A stretch of DNA of 5,411 bases from an uncultured Rhizobiaceae group bacterium (GTDB lineage Bacteria; Pseudomonadota; Alphaproteobacteria; Rhizobiales; Rhizobiaceae), in assembly GCA_937923355.1 (NCBI GenBank), contig CALAIO010000174.1, positions 1 through 5,411 of the forward strand, written 5' to 3'. The notes under the pieces were generated by a model. That model was not told the origin of the DNA and did no database searches. It worked only from the letters and a program-made list of their open reading frames with translations. The translations under genes were made by a program, and so were the position numbers. Within the stretch, counting starts at the first letter, position 1. Every line of letters starts with the position of its first letter. Of the stretch, positions 1-5,411 are shown one piece after another.

Positions 1-814
1 CCGCATCAAGAACTTTTTGGCTATGGCCGTGTGCCGTATCCACCACCAGCAAATCAACGCCCGCATCCATCAAACGTTCAGCACGTTCGATACCATCATC
101 GCCAACCGTAGTTGCAGCGGCAGCGCGAAGCCTGCCTTGATCATCTTTTGCCGCATTTGGGTTGAGTTTGGACTTTTCAATATCCTTGACTGTAATCAAC
201 CCAACGCATTGATAGTCACCATCCACTACCAATAATTTTTCAATACGGTGTTGATGCAAAAGACGTTTGGCTTCTTGTGGATCAACGCCTTCTTTGACAG
301 TTATAAGACTTTCGCGCGTCATCAACTCGTAAACTTTTTGTTCCGGATTGGAAGCAAAGCGCACATCGCGGTTTGTCAAAATACCAACCAGTTTGCCTGT
401 CACATGGCCGCCACTGCCTGCATCTTCGACCACTGGCACACCAGAAATATTATTGGCTTTCATCAGTGCCTTGGCTTCTGCAAGAGTAGCCTCTGGCCCG
501 ATGGTCAACGGATTGACCACCATGCCTGATTCAAATTTCTTAACTTGTCTTACTTCTTCTGCCTGTTGGGCTGGCTCCAGGTTACGGTGAATAACCCCCA
601 TGCCACCTGCCTGCGCCATGGCAATTGCAAGGCGGGATTCTGTTACCGTATCCATCGCAGCAGACAAAATCGGCATGCTAAGACCAATACCGTCGGCAAC
701 GCTTGAGGTAATATCAACCTGACCTGGCATTACATTTGAAAGTCCTGGTTGCAGCAACACATCGTCAAATGTGAGGGCAATATCTCCAGTTCCTGAAGTG
801 ACAATTTTTGACAT
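1..814 (-). CDS. guaB: IMP dehydrogenase (GuaB), 5' part, cut by the left edge
   Basis: This enzyme oxidises IMP to XMP with NAD+, the committed step of guanine nucleotide synthesis in the cytoplasm. 271 codons are visible, from the ATG at 814. The N-terminus carries the typical TFDDVLLQP (residues 15-23), followed by SAAMDTVTE (51-59) and GGMGVIHRN (70-78). A pair of CBS domains is inserted at about residues 97-214, with ISGVPVV (123-129) in the first and [10 protein letters not shown] (191-200) in the second. The barrel then resumes and shows VVDTAHGHS (257-265), whose Asp259 corresponds to the conserved substrate/NAD-site aspartate. The catalytic cysteine loop, mobile flap and C-terminus lie beyond the left edge. 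About half of the usual ~490-500 residues is present. No frameshift is seen. The ribosome site is weak (AAGAAT just before the ATG), but the N-terminus matches the family, so the start is well supported. The gene follows gabD in the same direction across a 249-base gap, so it probably has its own promoter. Confidence 0.96.
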   Translation of the reverse strand, partial: MSKIVTSGTGDIALTFDDVLLQPGLSNVMPGQVDITSSVADGIGLSMPILSAAMDTVTESRLAIAMAQAGGMGVIHRNLEPAQQAEEVRQVKKFESGMVVNPLTIGPEATLAEAKALMKANNISGVPVVEDAGSGGHVTGKLVGILTNRDVRFASNPEQKVYELMTRESLITVKEGVDPQEAKRLLHQHRIEKLLVVDGDYQCVGLITVKDIEKSKLNPNAAKDDQGRLRAAAATTVGDDGIERAERLMDAGVDLLVVDTAHGHSQKVLDA

Positions 815-855
815 ATTATTCTTGGCTGACGCCAATCCCAAATTTAAGACTTGTG

Positions 856-869
856 GATAAAATTATCCG
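856..869. repeat. Small palindrome upstream of guaB
   Basis: GGATAA and TTATCC arms flank a 2-base centre, about 42 bases before the guaB start. Read on the minus strand, it contains GATAAT, which could act as a -10 box, but no good -35 box lies at the right distance. It could be a regulator site overlapping the guaB promoter, or chance in AT-rich DNA. The symmetry is seen directly; the function is a guess. Confidence 0.25.
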
Positions 870-991
870 TTACCCGTCCGTTTTTAAAACATATGGATTG
901 ACGATTGTCGTTACCATGCAGAATGTGTCTTGCATAGCGGTTTTTTAACTTGTGGCGAATTTAAGCACACGTATTGTTCGGCAGATATGAA

Positions 992-1035
992 AATGGCTAT
1001 GATATGCTTCACAAAAAAGCGACACCATAGCCATT
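992..1035 (-). terminator. Candidate hairpin terminator after gabD
   Basis: The arms AATGGCTATG (992-1001) and CATAGCCATT (1026-1035) are perfect 10-base complements. Inside them, GCTT (1006-1009) can pair with AAGC (1017-1020), giving a stem with an internal loop and a 7-base tip. The hairpin begins 28 bases past the gabD stop on the minus strand. The T run that follows on that strand is short (TTTTCAT), so it is not a textbook intrinsic terminator. It may end gabD transcription before guaB, or only stabilise the 3' end of the message. Confidence 0.45.
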
Positions 1036-1063
1036 ATTATCGTTTTAATATTGACTGATTTGG

Positions 1064-2521
1064 TTATAAACCGAGACCGCCAATACAAACGTATTTTTCT
1101 TCCAGATAATCTTGAATACCTTGGTGCCCACCTTCTTTGCCAACACCAGACTCTTTAAAGCCGCCAAAGGGTGCTTCAACAGCTGTAATCACGCCTTCAT
1201 TGACGCCTACCAAGCCATACTCAAGACCTTCCATAACGCGGAAAGTTCGTCCCAAATCTTGTGTGTAGAAATAACAGGCAAGGCCAAATTCTGTATCGTT
1301 TGCCATGTTAATTACTTCTTCTTCAGTCTCAAATTTATAAACAGGTGCGATCGGCGCAAACGTTTCTTCTTTTGAAAACTTCATATCCAAGGTTGCGTTC
1401 GTAATTACAGTTGGTTCAAAGAAGCCATGACCTAGAGCATGACGCTTACCGCCCGTTACGATTTGACCGCCTTTGGCGACAGCATCTTCAACAAATTCTT
1501 CTGTTTTTGAAACGGCCGCATCATTGATTAGTGGCCCTTGTACAACGCCATCGTCATTTGATTGGCCGACTTTCATTGCTGCACTAGCTTTGGCAAATTT
1601 TTCTACGAACTTGTCATGAATGCCAGACTGGACATAAAGACGGTTCGTACACACACAAGTCTGGCCCGAGTTTCTATATTTGGAAGCCATCGCCCCTTCA
1701 ACTGCTGCATCAATATCAGCGTCGTCAAATACGATAAACGGAGCATTGCCGCCCATTTCCATGGAGATTTTTTTCACAGTTGGTACAGATTGAGACATCA
1801 GAATTTTACCAACACGTGTAGACCCTGTGAAGGTAATTTTTCGAACAAGGGGATTACCCGTTAGTTCCTTACCTATCTCAATCGGATCGCCAGTTAGGAT
1901 GTTTACAACGCCTGCTGGAATGCCCGCCATTTCACATAACTGACCCCAAGCAATGCCAGAATATGGCGTCGCTTCTGCTGGTTTACACACAATCGTACAA
2001 CCTGCGGCAATTGCTGGTGCAATTTTACGCGCCAGCATTGAAGATGGGAAGTTCCAAGGTGTAATAGCCCCGACCACTCCGACAGGCTCTTTAGTCACAA
2101 TCATTCGACGGTCGGCCCAAGGGGATGGCACTGTATCGCCGTAAACGCGTCTCGCTTCTTCTGCAAACCATGTGACGTATGAAGCTGAAAAACCTACTTC
2201 GCCGCGTGCTTCTGCAATCGGCTTGCCTTGCTCTGCTGCAAGCAGTTGCGCGAGAGACTCTTGGTTTTCCATAATCAAAGCGCTAAGCTTGCGAAGCATG
2301 TTTGCGCGTTCAACGACAGATGTTTTCTTAAACGTTTTGAAAGCCGTATGTGCTGCTTCAATTGCACGTTTGGTTTCACCACCCGCAGCATTTGGTACAA
2401 CGCCAATAGTTTCACCCGTTGCAGGATTGTGAACTTCAAAGGTTTCACCGCTATCGGCTTTCACCCATTCACCATTGATGTAATTGGCTTCTTTTTTGAA
2501 CTCTTGTGCTATTTCAAGCAT
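1064..2521 (-). CDS. gabD: Succinate-semialdehyde dehydrogenase, GabD-type aldehyde dehydrogenase
   Basis: This cytoplasmic enzyme of the aldehyde dehydrogenase superfamily is predicted to oxidise succinate semialdehyde to succinate, the last step of GABA breakdown. The protein is 485 residues from the ATG at 2521, close to E. coli GabD (482). Motifs, numbered from that ATG: TPWNFP (154-159) with oxyanion Asn157; cofactor Lys180 in CKPAE; GSTRVGK (233-239); general base Glu255 in MEMGGNAP; catalytic Cys289 in GQTCVC; and ETFAP (386-390). The C-terminus YVCIGGLGL is typical of the GabD/SSADH group. A TTG at 2533 would add four residues, but GGAG sits six bases before the ATG, which decides the start. 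Glu183 occupies the position where NADP-using E. coli GabD has Ser, which suggests NAD+ use. Glutarate-semialdehyde dehydrogenase is a possible alternative activity. The gene is divergent from the FAD oxidoreductase at 2748. No GABA transaminase is in the window. Confidence 0.92.
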   Translation of the reverse strand: MLEIAQEFKKEANYINGEWVKADSGETFEVHNPATGETIGVVPNAAGGETKRAIEAAHTAFKTFKKTSVVERANMLRKLSALIMENQESLAQLLAAEQGKPIAEARGEVGFSASYVTWFAEEARRVYGDTVPSPWADRRMIVTKEPVGVVGAITPWNFPSSMLARKIAPAIAAGCTIVCKPAEATPYSGIAWGQLCEMAGIPAGVVNILTGDPIEIGKELTGNPLVRKITFTGSTRVGKILMSQSVPTVKKISMEMGGNAPFIVFDDADIDAAVEGAMASKYRNSGQTCVCTNRLYVQSGIHDKFVEKFAKASAAMKVGQSNDDGVVQGPLINDAAVSKTEEFVEDAVAKGGQIVTGGKRHALGHGFFEPTVITNATLDMKFSKEETFAPIAPVYKFETEEEVINMANDTEFGLACYFYTQDLGRTFRVMEGLEYGLVGVNEGVITAVEAPFGGFKESGVGKEGGHQGIQDYLEEKYVCIGGLGL

Positions 2522-2747
2522 CTTAATCTCCAATTGATATCACCGCTAAAGCGCGCATTATTTTTCCACTCTCTTGTAGGCTATTGAGGCTTCAAGGCAA
2601 GAGGACATTTTGGTTTTTTAAGAACTATGCGTGAAGAATTCAAATCGGCATTAATCATAAATCAATTTGTGAACGATCGTCATTTTTAAAAAACATTTCG
2701 GCGCGCTACGATGGTGTGAGTATAAATTATCAAGTGATTAAATCAGT
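2522..2747. promoter_or_regulatory. Divergent control region between gabD and the FAD oxidoreductase gene
   Basis: This AT-rich region must hold promoters for both outward-facing genes. For gabD (minus strand), TTGCCT (2595-2600) and TACAAG (2573-2578) with a 16-base spacer form a weak candidate. For the plus-strand gene, TATAAA (2721-2726) resembles a -10 box but has no good -35. Its start point would leave a leader of only about 15 bases, in line with the lack of a clear ribosome site. Two small symmetrical elements are present: ACGATCGT (2673-2680) and CGCT-AA-AGCG (2544-2553), the latter in the gabD leader. Either could bind a regulator. No coding frame is convincing here. Confidence 0.4.
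2528..2531 (-). promoter_or_regulatory. Ribosome binding site deciding the gabD start
   Basis: GGAG on the minus strand is followed by a six-base spacer (ATTAAG) and then the ATG at 2521. This is ideal spacing. It overlaps the first codons of the longer TTG-started frame, which has no comparable site, so the ATG is preferred. Confidence 0.8.
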
Positions 2748-3935
2748 ATGTTGAAAAATACAGAAACTATTCAAACAGATGTAGCAATTGTTGGTGGAGG
2801 TATAGCTGGTTCAACAGCAGCTGTCCTTTTACAAAACGCTGGCATTAAAGCTGTTCTAATCGATCCACATGCGGTGCTACCCAAAGACTTTAGGTGCGAG
2901 AAGTTTAATCGTGATCAGATGGAAATGCTTGAAAGAATTGGAATTGCTGACAATATCTATTCGGCCTGTACACCGATTGAAGACATTTGGATTGCCCGCC
3001 AAGGCAAGCTTGTCAATAAAATGCACTATCCACACTACGGTTTTTCTTATGAAACTGCTATAAACTCCATCCGGGAATATCTTGAAGGAACTGAAAAACT
3101 TGTTCTGGGGAAAGTTAAAACAATTCATTCCTGTGAAACAGGAAACAGGTTAATTCTTGCCGATGGTAATCAGGTTGAAGCCAAGTTGGTCGTCATGGCT
3201 AATGGCTTGAACCCAGGATTACGAAAGCAACTTGATATCTCGCAGACCATGCTTAGCAAGCAGCATGAAATGGCGATAGGCTTTGATATTATGCCGGTTG
3301 AAGGAAATGAATTTGAATTTGATTCCTTTACATTTTGGCCTGAAAAAGCCTCAGAAAAACTTGCGTATTTTACTGCTTTTAAAAGTGGCAATAGTTACAG
3401 GGTCAACACATTTGGGTATTGGGAAAAAGATGATGTCTTTATGACGGATATAAAACAAAATCCCGAACAAGCGCTCACTAGACTAATGCCAAGTCTGGAA
3501 AAGCTGATTGGCAAATTCAAAGTTGATGGTCGGGTGCATGTGCGGCCTGTTGATCTTTATCAAAATCATCCTGAAAAATGCGATGGTATTGTTTTTGTGG
3601 GCGATGCTTATTCCACCTCCTGTCCGGGCGCAGGAACCGGCACGAGCAAGGCTGTTATTGACGTTGAAATATTATGTTCGAAGTATATTCCCCAATGGCT
3701 GGATCAAAACAAATTTGACGCAAAAGCCTTATCAGAGTTTTATCAAGATGAAGCAAAACGCCAAAGCGATGCAAGCAGTTTGAGCGAAGCTTATTTTCTC
3801 AAATCTTTATCGCTTGAAAAGAGCCTGATTTGGGGTGCGCGGCGCTGGATGCGATATTTCTACCATCTTGGGAAAGGCGCTGTAAGCGGCATGCCACTCA
3901 TTACGAAGAAAACAAAAATTTCAGAAGCAGCTTAA
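2748..3935 (+). CDS. FAD-dependent oxidoreductase of the FixC/UbiH-like superfamily, substrate unknown
   Basis: This is a 395-residue flavoprotein with the p-hydroxybenzoate-hydroxylase-like FAD fold. The N-terminus has the dinucleotide motif GGGIAG (16-21) after a beta strand (VAIV), with acidic Asp39 ending the second strand (VLID) as expected for binding the ADP ribose. FRCEKF (48-53) resembles the conserved Arg region after the FAD motif. The second FAD motif is FVGDAY (283-288, with Gly285-Asp286), followed by the glycine-rich PGAGTGTSKA (293-302). At the usual 'DG' motif the protein reads VVMANGLNPGLR (148-159), with Asn in place of Asp. The C-terminal ~50 residues are basic and aromatic (RRWMRYFYHLGKG, 365-377) and could touch a membrane, but no clear transmembrane helix is seen. 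The family includes hydroxylases, halogenases and prenyl reductases, so the reaction cannot be assigned. The start has a weak ribosome site, but the next Met is residue 58, inside the fold. The stop overlaps that of the convergent VOC gene. Confidence 0.88.
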   Translation: MLKNTETIQTDVAIVGGGIAGSTAAVLLQNAGIKAVLIDPHAVLPKDFRCEKFNRDQMEMLERIGIADNIYSACTPIEDIWIARQGKLVNKMHYPHYGFSYETAINSIREYLEGTEKLVLGKVKTIHSCETGNRLILADGNQVEAKLVVMANGLNPGLRKQLDISQTMLSKQHEMAIGFDIMPVEGNEFEFDSFTFWPEKASEKLAYFTAFKSGNSYRVNTFGYWEKDDVFMTDIKQNPEQALTRLMPSLEKLIGKFKVDGRVHVRPVDLYQNHPEKCDGIVFVGDAYSTSCPGAGTGTSKAVIDVEILCSKYIPQWLDQNKFDAKALSEFYQDEAKRQSDASSLSEAYFLKSLSLEKSLIWGARRWMRYFYHLGKGAVSGMPLITKKTKISEAA

Positions 3936-4345
3936 CTGTCGTAAATTGTATCCAAATCCTTAAAGCCCTTTATCTCAATCGGGTTGCCTGACGGATCGAG
4001 AAAAAACATGGTGGATTGTTCGCCTGGTTCACCTTCAAAACGCGTTTGCGGCTTCAGCACGAACTCCATGCCAGACGCGAGCAAGCGATCTGCCAGTGCT
4101 TGCCAATCATCCATTTGCAGAACAACACCAAGATGAGGCATGGGCACCATATGGTCACCGACCTTTCCAGTATTAGTAGTTTCAAACGGCTTGCCCAAAT
4201 GCAACGATATCTGATGGCCAAAGAAATCAAAGTCGACCCAGGTGTCCGTACTGCGCCCCTCTTTGCATCCCAAAAGATCACCATAAAACGAACGCGCTTT
4301 GTTTAGGTCTTTTACATGATAGGCTAGGTGGAAAAGGGACTTCAT
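3932..4345 (-). CDS. VOC-family metalloenzyme, predicted extradiol dioxygenase-like (COG3565 type)
   Basis: This 137-residue cytoplasmic protein belongs to the vicinal-oxygen-chelate superfamily (glyoxalase I, extradiol dioxygenases, fosfomycin and bleomycin resistance proteins). It has two beta-alpha-beta-beta-beta modules. The first starts with FHLAYHVKDLNKARSFYGDLLG (from residue 5), the second at MPHLGVVL (69-76). The end reads FFLDPSGNPIEI (114-125). His6, His71 and Glu124 sit at the positions expected for the 2-His-1-carboxylate metal site. His49 lies where glyoxalase I has its second ligand. The stretch GRSTDTWVDFDFFGHQ (30-45) recalls the predicted dioxygenase group COG3565, from memory. 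A TTG at 4348 would add one Met; the adjoining ATG at 4345 is preferred. The ribosome site is weak (AGAAAG). The substrate is unknown: no aromatic-degradation genes are nearby. The gene converges on the FAD oxidoreductase, sharing four bases, and is divergent from mutL. Confidence 0.88.
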   Translation of the reverse strand: MKSLFHLAYHVKDLNKARSFYGDLLGCKEGRSTDTWVDFDFFGHQISLHLGKPFETTNTGKVGDHMVPMPHLGVVLQMDDWQALADRLLASGMEFVLKPQTRFEGEPGEQSTMFFLDPSGNPIEIKGFKDLDTIYDS

Positions 4346-4363
4346 CAATCTACTTTCTGTTTA

Positions 4364-4393
4364 TTGCTAACTGTAGGCTGTAACTTATATCAT
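4364..4393 (+). promoter_or_regulatory. mutL: Candidate sigma-70 promoter for mutL
   Basis: TTGCTA (4364-4369) and TATCAT (4388-4393) are 18 bases apart on the plus strand. Transcription would start near 4400, leaving a leader of about 80 bases before the preferred mutL ATG. Each box differs from consensus at one or two positions. It is unverified but the best match in this gap. Confidence 0.4.
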
Positions 4394-4396
4394 ACG

Positions 4397-4425
4397 TTGA
4401 TAACTATGATGCAGAGATGGCGCAA
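4397..4425 (-). promoter_or_regulatory. Candidate promoter for the VOC gene, next to the mutL promoter
   Basis: On the minus strand, TTGCGC (plus 4420-4425) and TATCAA (plus 4397-4402) are 17 bases apart. Transcription would start near 4390, about 45 bases before the VOC ATG. If real, the two divergent promoters are back to back and nearly overlap within 4364-4425. The match is weak. Confidence 0.25.
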
Positions 4426-4479
4426 GTATTTGCAACGTGGCAATATGCGAACAAACATCAAAGACAAGACAAACAACCC

Positions 4480-5411
4480 ATGAACACGCAAAACGATCAT
4501 GCTCCAAATGTGCTTCGGCTGGAAGAAACGGTTGTAAACCAGATTGCAGCCGGCGAAGTCATTGAGCGCCCTGCCAGCGTTATCAAGGAATTGATTGAAA
4601 ATGCAATTGATGCAGGAAGTACGCGCATAGATGTTGTAACCTCTTGTGGTGGTAAAACCCTCATGAGGGTCAGCGACAATGGCCATGGCATGACGTCCGA
4701 AAATCTTTCTTTAGCGGTTGAGCGCCATTGCACATCAAAGCTCACTGATGATTTGATGGACATTAGAAGCCTTGGCTTCAGGGGTGAAGCACTGCCATCT
4801 GTTGGGTCTGTTTCCCGACTAACGATTACATCACGCACTAAAACCGATGATAGCGCCTGGAAGATTAATGTCTCTGGCGGAAAAATTACCGGGCCTACGC
4901 CAGCAGCCCTGACAGAGGGAACGGTCGTTGAGGTCTCCGATCTTTTTTATGCGACCCCTGCCCGATTAAAGTTTCTGAAATCCGACCGTGCAGAAACCAA
5001 TGCCATCACCGATGTTTTCAAGCGCGTGGCTCTGGCCTTTCCTCATATCAGATTTTCAATTTCAGGCGATGATCGCTCATCGCTGGATTATCCGGCCACC
5101 ACGCAGTTTGACCGGTTGAGCCAAGTCTTGGGAAAAGACTTTACGGAAAACTCGATGAAAATAGATGCGGGTCGCGAAGGCACTTCATTGCAGGGGTTTG
5201 CAAGCGTTCCGACCTATCATCGCGGCAATGCCCTTGCGCAATATTTCTTTGTGAATGGCAGACCTGTTAAAGATAAAGCCCTGCTGGGTGCAGTGCGAGG
5301 TGCCTATATGGATGTGTTGCCGCGTGGCAAACACCCTGTGCTGGCGCTATTCCTCGACCTTGATCCGCACATGGTTGATGTGAATGTGCATCCTGCAAAG
5401 GCGGATGTTCG
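4480..5411 (+). CDS. mutL: DNA mismatch repair protein MutL, N-terminal ATPase part, cut by the right edge
   Basis: MutL couples mismatch recognition by MutS to strand removal. The 310 visible codons cover the GHKL ATPase domain and the adjoining S5-like transducer domain. The opening [21 protein letters not shown] (from residue 11) is diagnostic. ATPase motifs: Glu37 and Asn41 in [11 protein letters not shown] (general base and Mg ligand, like E. coli Glu29 and Asn33); DNGHG (66-70); TSKL (85-88); GFRGEAL (99-105). [11 protein letters not shown] (157-167) follows. VNGRPVKDK (258-266) and VNVHPAK (301-307) close the domain, with Lys307 matching the conserved ATP-contacting lysine. The linker and C-terminal dimerisation domain, including any endonuclease motif, lie off the edge. 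The ATG at 4480 has a poor ribosome site. An in-frame ATG at 4417 would add 21 residues, but the family core begins close to the 4480 start. No damage is seen. Confidence 0.96.
   Translation, partial: MNTQNDHAPNVLRLEETVVNQIAAGEVIERPASVIKELIENAIDAGSTRIDVVTSCGGKTLMRVSDNGHGMTSENLSLAVERHCTSKLTDDLMDIRSLGFRGEALPSVGSVSRLTITSRTKTDDSAWKINVSGGKITGPTPAALTEGTVVEVSDLFYATPARLKFLKSDRAETNAITDVFKRVALAFPHIRFSISGDDRSSLDYPATTQFDRLSQVLGKDFTENSMKIDAGREGTSLQGFASVPTYHRGNALAQYFFVNGRPVKDKALLGAVRGAYMDVLPRGKHPVLALFLDLDPHMVDVNVHPAKADV

Larger units (their letters stand above)
815..1063 (-). promoter_or_regulatory. gabD-guaB gap, presumed guaB promoter region
   Basis: This gap lies between two genes read in the same direction. 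It is AT-rich and I find no plausible coding frame. It holds the hairpin at 992-1035, the palindrome at 856-869 and two copies of ACTTGTGG (850-857 and 948-955), about 98 bases apart. The guaB promoter should lie between the hairpin and 814, but I cannot pick a convincing -35/-10 pair. Confidence 0.35.

Noticed and set aside
17..590. Three overlapping plus-strand open frames
   Set aside because: They lie antisense to the intact guaB frame, whose protein matches IMP dehydrogenase throughout.
916..935. ATGCA/TGCAT inverted repeat as a riboswitch or hairpin in the guaB leader
   Set aside because: The stem is only five base pairs with a ten-base loop, and no conserved purine-riboswitch features are visible.
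850..955. Two copies of ACTTGTGG as possible regulator sites
   Set aside because: An 8-base repeat in AT-rich DNA is weak evidence and the flanking bases are only loosely similar.
1112..2587. Several plus-strand open frames of 63-119 residues
   Set aside because: They are antisense shadows of gabD with no recognisable protein features; the one reaching 2587 only extends slightly into the intergenic region.
2869..3783. Open frames in other frames and the opposite strand of the FAD gene
   Set aside because: They overlap a well-supported flavoprotein frame and lack motifs or ribosome sites.
4016..4306. Open frames on both strands within the VOC gene
   Set aside because: The VOC frame has clear family motifs; the others show none.
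4390..4838. Minus-strand frames across the mutL 5' region
   Set aside because: They are antisense to the conserved MutL ATPase motifs.
1..5411. Possible mobile element, CRISPR array, tRNA or defence system
   Set aside because: No repeat array, transposase, integrase, tRNA-like fold or known defence domain was found; the window is nearly filled by housekeeping and metabolic genes.

Overview
The window is ordinary chromosomal DNA, most likely from a Gram-negative alphaproteobacterium of moderate to low GC (my estimate by eye). The best clues are the wording of the MutL and IMP dehydrogenase proteins, the spacer-type hypothetical oxidoreductase, and a VOC protein of the COG3565 type. I cannot name the genus. 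There is no sign of a mobile element, CRISPR array, tRNA, rRNA or phage.

Layout, left to right. (1) The 5' part of guaB (IMP dehydrogenase) lies on the minus strand, starts at 814 and runs off the left edge. (2) A 249-base gap (815-1063) holds a long-armed inverted repeat, a candidate terminator for the next gene, and a small palindrome before guaB. (3) A complete gabD-type succinate-semialdehyde dehydrogenase lies on the minus strand. Its best start is the ATG at 2521 behind a GGAG ribosome site, not the TTG at 2533. (4) A 226-base divergent intergenic region separates it from (5) a plus-strand FAD-dependent oxidoreductase of unknown substrate (2748-3935). (6) That gene converges on a minus-strand VOC-family metalloenzyme, probably an extradiol-dioxygenase-like protein. 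Their stop codons share the palindrome TTAA. (7) A short divergent promoter region leads to (8) the 5' part of mutL on the plus strand, which runs off the right edge after the ATPase domain.

The genes do not form one pathway. guaB (purine synthesis) and mutL (mismatch repair) are housekeeping genes. gabD feeds succinate semialdehyde into the TCA cycle as succinate. The FAD oxidoreductase and the VOC protein are uncharacterised accessory enzymes, and their convergent layout argues against a shared operon. I found no convincing new biological system. The points most worth checking are the predicted NAD+ preference of the GabD-like enzyme, the altered 'DG' motif of the FAD enzyme, and the substrate of the VOC protein.
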